NCBI RefSeq assembly: GCF_014837145.1
Contig: NZ_JACYFS010000005.1
Location: 124,001 to 188,000, forward strand
Source: Chryseobacterium caseinilyticum
GTDB lineage: Bacteria > Bacteroidota > Bacteroidia > Flavobacteriales > Weeksellaceae
Length of the DNA stretch: 64,000 bases
Direction of reading: 5' to 3'
Below are positions 1 to 7,303 of this stretch, piece by piece. Made by a program: the position numbers and the translations under genes. The notes under the pieces are model-generated. The model ran no database searches, was not told the origin of the DNA, and saw only the letters and a list, made by a program, of their open reading frames with translations. Numbering within the stretch: position 1 is the first letter of the stretch; each line of letters starts with the position of its first letter.

Positions 1-864
1 AAAACAATCTACGTTCTTGGAAAAGTATACACCGATGAACAGAAAAAGAAAAAAGAAGGCGGAAAATACCAGTACGAACTTACCAGCATTACAGGAGAAA
101 ATGTGAAAACACAGGTTTTTGATTCTAATGAGCATTTTGCCGCTTCTTTAAAAACTATTGTTCTGGATAACCGCCTGATTTGCCTTGGTTTCTATTCAGA
201 CAGAAAAGACACGAGGTTCAAAGGAATCTGTTATTATGAACTGAACCCAACAGGTTTGGAGGTAAAAAAAGTAAAATTCAATCCGTTTACCGAGCAGTTT
301 ATGATCGATAAATATGGTACAGACAAAGATAAAGAACTGAAAAATCTTTTCTTCAGAAAAATAATTACGACTGCCAACGGAGATATTATTTTTAATGCGG
401 AAGAATTTTATATCACTTCATATTATTATGCATCGCCCTACGGAGGAGGTACTTCGCAGATGATTTATCACTATGATGATATTGTAAGCGCAAGAATTAA
501 TTCAAACGGTGAAATTGTGTGGGCAAGGAATATTAATAAAAGACAGAAAACCGGCGAAGATGAATCTTACATTTCTTACACCTCCACCGCTGTCGGAAAC
601 GACGCCTACTTTTTTATCAATACAGGCGAAAAGGTGAAAAAATTAAGCAATGACAGAATTCAGTTTGGTCAGACTGGAATTAAACGATCCAATCTTAATA
701 TAATAAAAATCAGCGAAAACGGAGATTTTGACTATCAGGAAATTTTGGATGATAAAGAAAATGAAGTTCCGTTTATGGTTTCCAATGGTGCTCTGTCAGG
801 AAATTCTACGTTCTTCATCGGAAGAAAAGGAACGAAAAAACAACTCCTGAAAGTATCTTTGTAA
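1..864 (+). CDS. Unknown protein, 3' end of a gene that begins before the window
   Basis: The frame is open from base 1, so the gene starts upstream; a GTG at position 103 is only an internal codon. The visible 287 codons are rich in beta-strand-like stretches that alternate charged turns with hydrophobic segments, for example NGDIIFNAEEF and NSNGEIVWARNI. This pattern resembles the repeated strands of a beta-propeller or similar secreted Bacteroidota protein, but I do not recognise the family and the signal peptide, if any, lies outside. No T9SS sorting domain is present at the C terminus. It is followed by a 424-bp gap holding a tandem repeat. The coding call is safe because of length and clean frame; the function is unknown. 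Confidence 0.85.
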   Translation, partial: KTIYVLGKVYTDEQKKKKEGGKYQYELTSITGENVKTQVFDSNEHFAASLKTIVLDNRLICLGFYSDRKDTRFKGICYYELNPTGLEVKKVKFNPFTEQFMIDKYGTDKDKELKNLFFRKIITTANGDIIFNAEEFYITSYYYASPYGGGTSQMIYHYDDIVSARINSNGEIVWARNINKRQKTGEDESYISYTSTAVGNDAYFFINTGEKVKKLSNDRIQFGQTGIKRSNLNIIKISENGDFDYQEILDDKENEVPFMVSNGALSGNSTFFIGRKGTKKQLLKVSL

Positions 865-970
865 ATCGGCTTTGGTCCTCATTAATTCATCTTACATTAT
901 CAAAAAAGACTTAAATATAGTCAGTACAGGAAAATCCTGATTCAGAAGGCAAAAAGATGCCCTCCCGAAG

Positions 971-1054
971 GCTTCGGAATGACGCGCCAATGCTTCGGAA
1001 TGCGGATTTAATGCTTCGGAACGCAGCGCCAATACTTCGGAATCCAGCTTTTAA
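971..1054. repeat. Four 21-bp tandem repeats in an intergenic gap
   Basis: Copies begin at 971, 992, 1013 and 1034, each opening with GCTTCGGAA or ACTTCGGAA; a decayed fifth (GCATCG) falls at 1055, again exactly 21 bp on. Because 21 is a multiple of three, the minus strand reads through as a heptapeptide repeat of the type AFRSIGA within a 72-codon open frame (911-1129). That frame shows no other sign of being a gene. The rest of the gap (865-1252) holds nothing else I can identify. Confidence 0.8.
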
Positions 1055-1252
1055 GCATCGTAGAACGAAAATGGGTTTTCGGAAGATTGCCTGTCGGTTT
1101 CTGACTGAAATTTGCAGTTTTCTAGACATTTAAACAATATTAATGATTATATTCAGTTTGAATTTTGATTAAAATTTCAAAAGCAGAGTAATAAATCGAA
1201 GAATCATTTTGTGAAAGGCATCTGTGAAATTTGTGTTTAATGCAGACAACGA

Positions 1253-1284
1253 TTTGTAAAACCATATTTTAAAAAATATCTTTG
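1253..1284 (+). promoter_or_regulatory. Bacteroidota-type promoter of the SDR gene
   Basis: TTTG at 1253-1256, a 20-bp spacer, then TATCTTTG at 1277-1284 match the Bacteroidota consensus (TTTG, 17-23 bp, TAnnTTTG). The ATG follows only 5 bp after the -7 element, so the transcript would have almost no leader. Confidence 0.7.
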
Positions 1285-1288
1285 CCGA

Positions 1289-2020
1289 ATGAATCAAAAC
1301 AAAGCCAAAAACGTTCTCATTCTTGGTGCCAATTCCGATGTGGCAAAGCAGTGTATTTTGCAATATGTTGAAAAAGGTTTTGCAATCGTTGCTGCGTCTA
1401 GAAGTACAGATTCTCTGAAAGATTTTGTTGCCGAAAATAATTTGTCAGATAAAGTTTCTGTTTTATATTTTGACGCAGCAGATTTTGATTCTCACCAAAA
1501 GTTTTATGATGAACTTTTGGTCAAACCTCACATCGTTGTTTACGCTGCGGGATTTTTAGTAGAAAACGTTGATGCTTTAAGAGATTTTAAAGGAACTCAG
1601 CAAATGATGCAGGTCAATTACATGGGCGGTGTTTCTATTTTGAATATTGTGGCGATGGATCAATCCAATAAAAATGTAGAAAGAATCATCGGACTGTCCT
1701 CACTTTCGGGTGTTCGTGGAAGGAAAAGTAATTTTGTTTACGGAAGCACAAAAGCTGCGTTTACAACCTATCTTGCAGGTTTAAGGCAGGAATTGGCTCA
1801 ACGAAATATTACAGTGAATGTCTTGGTTAGCGGGTACATCAATACAAAGATCAACGCCGGTCTGGAACTCAATAAAAATCTTTTAATGGAACCTGATTAT
1901 GTGGCAAAACATATCGTTGATGCAGGAAATTCTTTTACAGTCGTTCCCAATTTTAAATGGAAACTGATTTATTTTATTTTAAAAATGTTGCCGGAAGGCT
2001 TGGTGGCGAAATTACCTTAA
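1289..2020 (+). CDS. Short-chain dehydrogenase/reductase (SDR family)
   Basis: A 243-residue Rossmann-fold oxidoreductase, the usual length for a classical SDR. Visible features are an N-terminal nucleotide-binding segment LILGANSDVA (a variant of the TGxxxGxG motif, near residues 9-18), a central serine in LSSLSG and the catalytic pair in YGSTKAA (YxxxK). The cofactor is therefore NAD or NADP, but the substrate cannot be read from sequence. The variant glycine motif recalls the DprE2-like group of SDRs, which is only a hint. The start is fixed by a strong promoter immediately upstream; translation may be leaderless. A small unknown gene follows after 3 bp, so the two are probably co-transcribed. 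Confidence 0.9.
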   Translation: MNQNKAKNVLILGANSDVAKQCILQYVEKGFAIVAASRSTDSLKDFVAENNLSDKVSVLYFDAADFDSHQKFYDELLVKPHIVVYAAGFLVENVDALRDFKGTQQMMQVNYMGGVSILNIVAMDQSNKNVERIIGLSSLSGVRGRKSNFVYGSTKAAFTTYLAGLRQELAQRNITVNVLVSGYINTKINAGLELNKNLLMEPDYVAKHIVDAGNSFTVVPNFKWKLIYFILKMLPEGLVAKLP

Positions 2021-2023
2021 ATT

Positions 2024-2485
2024 ATGGATAATCAATATTTAGAAATCAAAAACTACATCAACGCAATTAGCCTGGATCAACCTCAAGAATACTATGAGTA
2101 TGATCATTTCCCATTTATTGTGAAGTTTTTAGATACTTTAACGCCACAACAACAAGATGATTTTGTAGAAGAAGTTTTTAGATGGGATGATCATGAATTA
2201 CATTTCGTAGCAGATTGTTTTAATTTTACAGATTATGAATTGCAGGGGAAATACGAATCATCTTTTGTCTTCTGTGAATGCTTTGCCAAAATTGATAATG
2301 CGGAATATTTGGAATATTTATATCATGATTTAGCAATACAGGTAATGCAAAGAAAATTTTTTAAAAATGGTTTAGTTTTGTCGATTGATGGTATTGTTAA
2401 TAATCTATATCTATTAATGAATCGTCTCAGGGATGAATCATCTATTAATTATTGTTTGAAAATTATTGCTGAATTAGAAAAATAA
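2024..2485 (+). CDS. Small acidic protein of unknown function
   Basis: This 153-residue protein has no signal peptide or membrane segment, so it is probably cytoplasmic. It is acidic and rich in aromatic residues (YYEYDHFPF near the N terminus, FRWDDHELHFVADCF in the middle), and it reads as largely alpha-helical. I do not recognise the family. It starts 3 bp after the stop of the SDR gene and probably shares its promoter. It ends one base from the stop of the convergent ligD gene with no visible terminator between them. Proteins of this kind in Bacteroidota are often immunity-like or scaffold proteins, but nothing here supports such a role directly. Confidence 0.75.
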   Translation: MDNQYLEIKNYINAISLDQPQEYYEYDHFPFIVKFLDTLTPQQQDDFVEEVFRWDDHELHFVADCFNFTDYELQGKYESSFVFCECFAKIDNAEYLEYLYHDLAIQVMQRKFFKNGLVLSIDGIVNNLYLLMNRLRDESSINYCLKIIAELEK

Positions 2486-2486
2486 T

Positions 2487-4415
2487 TTACTCAACATCCT
2501 GCAACAATTCCAACGCCTTCATCATATCAATTCCTTTTCCTAAAACAGGTTTAAACAAATCTCCTTTTGATTTTATTCTTTCTAACGCATTTTCAATATT
2601 GAAATCTGTAGGTTTCAAACCTTTTTTCAGTTCATCCCACTCAACCGGCATTGAAACGGCTGCGCCTTCTTTCGGTCTTAGGCTGTAGACGCTGGCTAAA
2701 GTTTGTCCCTGTCGGTTTTGAAGGTAGTCGAGGTAGATTTTTTTGTCGTCTCTTTTTTGAAGACTGCGTTCCAGTGTTGTGATTTTTGGAAGTTTTTCAT
2801 GAACCTGCTGCATCAGAATCAGTGCAAAATCTTTCACCTGATCATAATCGTAACCGCCGCCCATCGGAATGTAGATGTGAATTCCTGTACTTCCGGAAGT
2901 TTTGCAGTAGCCTTTTATTTTAATTAAATCTAAAACTTCTTTCACCTGCTGTGCCGTTTCAATCACATGATCAAATGTGTTTTTCTTTGACGGATCAAGA
3001 TCCAAAACCAAATAATCCGGATGATCCAGATCGGGGAGGGAAGAATCCCACGGATTGAAATCGATGCAACCCAAATTGTTGAGATATGCCAAAGTAGCTT
3101 TGTCGTTGCAGATGGCGTAATCAATGTATTTATCGGTGGATTCGGAATGTACTTTGGTCGTTTTAATCCAGTCCGGAAAAGAATCTCCCGCATCTTTCTG
3201 GTAAAATCCCGAATGATCAATTCCACTTGGAAAACGGTTTAGGGAAAGCGGCCGGTTTTTAAGATGTGGTAATATGTATTCCGCCACCGACTGATAATAA
3301 TCTACCACGTCACCTTTGCTGATTTTATCTTTTGGAAAATAGATTTTATCCTGATTGGTCAGTTTTATTTTGTGACGGTTCAGCGTAATTTCACTGTCTT
3401 TTTCGCTGGCATCTTCTGTGTTTTCGGTAGATTTTTTAGTCGTCATAGTTTTGGATTTTGAAGTTTTCTGAACAGATTTCTTAACTGAATTGCTGATTTC
3501 TTTTGCCTCTTTATCTTCACGGATCGCCACAAATACAGGATGTCTGAACATTCCGTCTTTCGTGATTTCTGAGAATTTAATTTCACAGACCAATTCAGGT
3601 TTCGTCCATGTCACGGGCATATTGGTTTTCGGAACGGTTTCAAAGGGTGACGATTTTACCACCAGTTTTTTCAGCCGCTCATGAATCTGAATCAACAACT
3701 CATTATTAAAACCTGTTCCTGTATGTCCGGAATAGATCAGTTTTCCATCAATATATTTTCCTAAAATCAAAGCGCCAAAACCCTGTCTGGATCCCTTAGG
3801 TTCTGTAAAACCGCAGATAATTGCTTCTTCAGTATTGGTGAATTTTATTTTGAGCCAGTCGGTGCTTCGGGAACTTTCAGAGTAAATACTGTCGGCTTTC
3901 TTGGCAATCATGCCTTCGAGCTGCATTTTTTTCATCTGATTAAAAAACTCGATTCCTTTTTCAGGAACGTGGTCGCAGAATTTGATTAGATCAGTTTCAA
4001 TTAAAGCATCTTTTAAAAGCTCTTTTCGCTGAAGCAAGGGAAGTTCTTCGATAGAATGACCATTCAGCCATAAGAGGTCAAAAACCTGATACGTTAAAGC
4101 CAAATCGGGATTGTCGCCAATTTGCTGCAACAGTTGAAAGCTTGGTTTTCCGTTTTCGTCGTAGGCAACAATTTCACCATCCAAAATCATGTGGTGTTTC
4201 TGCTGACTAAAATCTTCGGTAATAGAATTGAATTTAGATAAAAATGAAATTCCGTTTCTGGAATAAAACAACGGCTGTTTTTTGCTGAGATCTGCAACAG
4301 CACGGTAACCGTCCCATTTAATCTCAAAAATCCAGTCTTCGTCGTCAAACGCATCTTCAGAAGATTTTGCGAGCATTGGTTTGATGAATTTTTCTAATTT
4401 CTTCTCATCCACCAA
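2487..4415 (-). CDS. ligD: DNA ligase D, ligase and polymerase domains (downstream half of a split ligD)
   Basis: This half carries the ATP-dependent ligase and the primase-like polymerase of bacterial non-homologous end joining. The ligase motif I KWDGYR, with the adenylated lysine near residue 33, opens the ligase domain; a lysine-rich linker lies near residues 310-345. The polymerase domain follows, with the metal-binding LDLDPS and the SGSTGIHI motif. The frame has no natural start: codon 1 here is TTG, and the first ATG is at 4376 (MLAKSSED), which would still give a complete ligase. Upstream, the same frame stays open for about 27 codons back into a run of nine A residues, where it meets the phosphoesterase frame. 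One added base would give a normal LigD of about 856 residues. Either a real frameshift, a sequence error or slippage applies. Confidence 0.85.
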   Translation of the reverse strand: MVDEKKLEKFIKPMLAKSSEDAFDDEDWIFEIKWDGYRAVADLSKKQPLFYSRNGISFLSKFNSITEDFSQQKHHMILDGEIVAYDENGKPSFQLLQQIGDNPDLALTYQVFDLLWLNGHSIEELPLLQRKELLKDALIETDLIKFCDHVPEKGIEFFNQMKKMQLEGMIAKKADSIYSESSRSTDWLKIKFTNTEEAIICGFTEPKGSRQGFGALILGKYIDGKLIYSGHTGTGFNNELLIQIHERLKKLVVKSSPFETVPKTNMPVTWTKPELVCEIKFSEITKDGMFRHPVFVAIREDKEAKEISNSVKKSVQKTSKSKTMTTKKSTENTEDASEKDSEITLNRHKIKLTNQDKIYFPKDKISKGDVVDYYQSVAEYILPHLKNRPLSLNRFPSGIDHSGFYQKDAGDSFPDWIKTTKVHSESTDKYIDYAICNDKATLAYLNNLGCIDFNPWDSSLPDLDHPDYLVLDLDPSKKNTFDHVIETAQQVKEVLDLIKIKGYCKTSGSTGIHIYIPMGGGYDYDQVKDFALILMQQVHEKLPKITTLERSLQKRDDKKIYLDYLQNRQGQTLASVYSLRPKEGAAVSMPVEWDELKKGLKPTDFNIENALERIKSKGDLFKPVLGKGIDMMKALELLQDVE

Positions 4416-4453
4416 AGAATTGAACCGTTGAAATTTAGGTTTGGTTTCGGAAG

Positions 4454-5056
4454 TTATGACTTCTTTTTGCTGCTTTTTAGGCTTTTTTTTTCCTCGATGA
4501 ATTTTGAAACTAATGATTTCGGCGAAACATTTTCTTCAGCATCATATTCATCTTCTGCAAATTTATCTTTATGCTTAATCAGAAGCCATGAATTGTTTTC
4601 GGCATTTTTCATTTTGACCAAAGCAAATTCTCCTTTCAGTTTTTTGCCATGTAAAATAAATTTCAGCGAACCGCTTTTCAGTTCTTTCAAAAGTTCTTTT
4701 TCGTCAGAAAGTTTGCGTGTGTCATCCAGAGGTTCGTATGTCCCGCTGTCCCATATTTCCACCTGTCCGGCGCCATAATTTCCTTCAGGAATATTTCCCT
4801 CAAAATCTTTATAATCGTACGGATGATCTTCCACCATCATCGCCAGACGTTTGTCTTCCGGATTTAATGAAGGTCCTTTTGGAACTGCCCAGCTTTTCAA
4901 CACACCTTCCATCTCCAGACGGAAATCGTAATGCAGACGGGATGCAGCATGTCTCTGAATTACAAAAACGAGTTTGTCATCACTCTTTTTGGTTTTTCCT
5001 TTGGGTTCGGTGGTTTTATCGAACTTTCGTTTATCGTTGTAATCTTTAAGAGCCAT
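4454..5056 (-). CDS. ligD: DNA ligase D, 3'-phosphoesterase domain (upstream half of a split ligD)
   Basis: The 200-residue product is the LigD N-terminal 3'-phosphoesterase, which trims 3' ends before joining. The signature RHAASRLHYDFRLE places the likely metal and catalytic residues His36, His42 and Asp44, and the later EDHPYDYKDFEG and IPEGNYGAG motifs are also typical. The real homologous sequence ends near residue 187; the last codons after the nine-A run (plus-strand T run at 4483-4491) are out of frame and end at TAA. It begins 2 bp after the ku stop, so ku and ligD form one operon. In most Flavobacteriia I would expect one continuous LigD; stand-alone phosphoesterases exist, but the open frame past the stop argues for a recent break. 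Confidence 0.85.
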   Translation of the reverse strand: MALKDYNDKRKFDKTTEPKGKTKKSDDKLVFVIQRHAASRLHYDFRLEMEGVLKSWAVPKGPSLNPEDKRLAMMVEDHPYDYKDFEGNIPEGNYGAGQVEIWDSGTYEPLDDTRKLSDEKELLKELKSGSLKFILHGKKLKGEFALVKMKNAENNSWLLIKHKDKFAEDEYDAEENVSPKSLVSKFIEEKKSLKSSKKKS

Positions 5057-5058
5057 GA

Positions 5059-5844
5059 TCAGGAAGCATTTTTAGATTTCGGAGTTTGTAAACTGGCTTT
5101 CAGCTGTGCCATCAAATCAATTACTTTACCCTGTTTTGCGGGTTCAGAATTTTTCACCTTAACAGATTTTCCTTTTGCTTTTTTCTTAATGATTTTAAGC
5201 AGTGATTCGGAATAGGTATTTTTATAAAAAGTAGGATCAAAAGGTTCGGAGAGTTGCTCGATCAGATTTTTTGCCATCTTCAGCTCTGCAGGTTTCGGTG
5301 CTTTTTTAGCAGGAATTTTCAACTGTTTATAATCGCGGATTTCCTGATCAAATCTCAACCGGTTTAGAACCAGAACATCATCATTATAAGGACGGATCAT
5401 CCCAATCGCCTCAGTGTCGCGCAGAACAAACGTTCCGATACCGACCATTTTAGTCTGCTGCAAAGCTTTGATTAATAGTCTGTATGCATTTTCACCATTC
5501 TTTTGAGGTTCCAGAAAATAGGGAGTTTCAAAATAAACAGAATCCACTTCGGCTTCTTTCACAAAGTGTTCGATGCCCAGAATTTTTGTCTTTTCGGGAC
5601 TTGCAGCTTCGTAATCTTCATCTTCCAGAACAACGTATTTATCGTCTATCAGAAAACCTTTTACAATGTTTGCCCACTTGACTTCCTTGCCCGTTTTTTC
5701 ATTAACTCTCTTAAATTTAATATTAGAAAAATCAGATTTATCCAGCATATCGAGATCCAGTTTGCTGGTTTCTGTCGCAGAATAAATCTTCACAGGGATA
5801 TTGACTAAGCCAAAACCAATGGCACCGTTCCAAATTGCTTTCAT
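5059..5844 (-). CDS. ku: Ku DNA end-binding protein of non-homologous end joining
   Basis: Bacterial Ku forms a homodimeric ring that binds broken DNA ends and recruits LigD. The 261-residue length and the opening MKAIWNGAIGFGLVNIPVK are diagnostic of the family. The core includes KYVVLEDEDYEAA and the dimerisation-type segment near YFLEPQ. The C-terminal tail from about residue 215 is lysine-rich (KKKAKGKSVKVK), as is common in bacterial Ku and fits DNA or LigD contact. It is the first gene of the operon with ligD 2 bp downstream. No convincing promoter motif was found in the 70 bp before the start. Ku itself is intact even though its partner ligD is interrupted. Confidence 0.95.
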   Translation of the reverse strand: MKAIWNGAIGFGLVNIPVKIYSATETSKLDLDMLDKSDFSNIKFKRVNEKTGKEVKWANIVKGFLIDDKYVVLEDEDYEAASPEKTKILGIEHFVKEAEVDSVYFETPYFLEPQKNGENAYRLLIKALQQTKMVGIGTFVLRDTEAIGMIRPYNDDVLVLNRLRFDQEIRDYKQLKIPAKKAPKPAELKMAKNLIEQLSEPFDPTFYKNTYSESLLKIIKKKAKGKSVKVKNSEPAKQGKVIDLMAQLKASLQTPKSKNAS

Positions 5845-5914
5845 TGTCTTTCTTTTCTGTAAAACTTACAATGATTGTGCCGTGGGATTTAGTATATTTT
5901 AAAGAGGAAGTTTA

Positions 5915-6460
5915 TCAAATTTCTTTAAATTGAGCTTTCTCTTCCAGATACTGAATGGTTTTATTCAGGTTTTCTTCATCTACGTTGGCTTTGTCTAAAA
6001 TGAAATTGAGTCGTGAAGATGCTGTAATGTAGAGAAATTGATCATCTACAACACAATAGGTGATTTCACTCCAGATACATTTATACTCAGATTTATAGTT
6101 TTTAAATTTAAAATGATCAGGTGTAAATTCCCAAATAACATCGTTAGAATTTAATTTCAGATCCGAAATGTCCTTCTCAATTATATCCTTTGATTTTTTT
6201 TTGGATGTTCGGTATGAAAGATATCGGGAAAAATAAGTTGAAAATGCGATCAGTCCCATTCCTGCAAAAAAGCCTGTAAATAAATCCGGTTCAAATATGA
6301 GAGTAAGTACTACGATTAACAGGCAGAAAATTCCAAAAAATAGATTTGCAATATTTCCATCCAGATTTTTTTCCCAAAGCCTTTTAAATTCATACTCATA
6401 AATCGTTTTGGTAATTTGTCCGGAAGTTGGTGTATTGTATGTTAGAATTGTGGGATTCAT
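5915..6460 (-). CDS. Membrane protein resembling the YcxB family
   Basis: The product has 181 residues. Two membrane segments lie near residues 38-56 and 60-80 (NLFFGIFCLLIVVLTLIF and GFFAGMGLIAFSTYF), followed by a basic stretch and a soluble C-terminal domain with beta-strand character, including WEFTPDHFKFKN and EITYCVVDDQFLYI. Two N-terminal membrane helices and a PH-like C-terminal domain are the layout of YcxB-like proteins, whose function is unknown. It lies alone between ku and recQ on the same strand, 70 bp upstream of ku, and could be read together with the ku-ligD operon. Family assignment is by overall layout only. Confidence 0.75.
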   Translation of the reverse strand: MNPTILTYNTPTSGQITKTIYEYEFKRLWEKNLDGNIANLFFGIFCLLIVVLTLIFEPDLFTGFFAGMGLIAFSTYFSRYLSYRTSKKKSKDIIEKDISDLKLNSNDVIWEFTPDHFKFKNYKSEYKCIWSEITYCVVDDQFLYITASSRLNFILDKANVDEENLNKTIQYLEEKAQFKEI

Positions 6461-6547
6461 GTTTTTATATTCTAATTTGGTTATTCTGAAAGTAGTATGT
6501 ACTCCGCTTCATCAGATTTTAAGATATATTTGAAATGATCTGACACA

Positions 6548-7303
6548 TCAGAAAATTATGTCACTTTTCTGCAGCCATTTATGATATGCAATCGCAACAT
6601 GAATTTCAAAGTAAGAAAAATCATCGCCTAATTGTTCTTTAATGACTTTCAGCGATTGAATGGTCTGGCCTTTTGCGATTTCAATAATCGGTGCAATTTT
6701 GTCAATGTTCATTAAAGTACTGGCTTCAATTTCTCCGGATTCAACGAATCTTGATAGGTGATTTTGAATTGTAGTTATTGAAAGACTTCTCAGTGTGGCA
6801 ATCTCCTCAACACTGTGATTTTGTTTGTACAGTTCAAAAGTGGTGGCGAAAGTTCCTGATGTACTTTTAGCTGCTTTCTTTGGTTCCCTTACTTTTTTAG
6901 GTTTTTTCCCGGAAATTTTACTGCTTACATTATTCTTCCTGCAAAATTCGAGGATTGCTTGAAGAAATATTTCTCCATACTTCTCTATTTTAAAAGCGCC
7001 GAAACCGCTTATCTGACTCAATTCCTCTTTTGAATTGGGAAGATAAGCTGATAATTCCATTAAGGTTGCATCGGAAAAAATGACGTAAGGCGGAACATTT
7101 TCACGCTCGGCAATTTCCCTTCTTAAAGTTTTCAGTTCTGCAAAAAGTTCTTCATTTGCATCGATATCTGGAGAGGAATAATCTGTTTCTATTTCTGCAA
7201 CAGTCACAGCTTTTGCCCGTTCTTTTACTTTCTGGAAGATTACTTTTTTATCTTTAAATAAAACTGATTTGCTTTCGTCATTCAGTTTTAAAACAGAAAA
7301 TTC
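6548..7303 (-). pseudogene. recQ: C-terminal part of RecQ helicase beyond an in-frame TAG
   Basis: Directly after the TAG at 7304-7306 the recQ frame continues without another stop to 6548. The first residues complete the winged-helix domain (EFSVLKLND, aligned with the usual ALQLT strand of RecQ). A full HRDC domain follows (ELKTLRREIAERENVPPYV, then SQISGFGAFKIEKYG), and after it a basic linker and a helix-turn-helix C-terminal domain of the type found on many Gram-positive and Bacteroidota RecQ proteins (VEEIATLRSLSITTIQNHL). A separate start could be the GTG at 7207, but that would begin just before the HRDC domain and has no obvious ribosome-binding context. The piece is most likely a non-translated remnant, or expressed only by read-through. 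Confidence 0.8.

Noticed and set aside
911..1129. Minus-strand 72-codon frame with heptapeptide repeats
   Set aside because: The frame follows from a 21-bp repeat period with few stops. It has no promoter, no ribosome-binding context and no recognisable domain, so it is listed as a repeat only.
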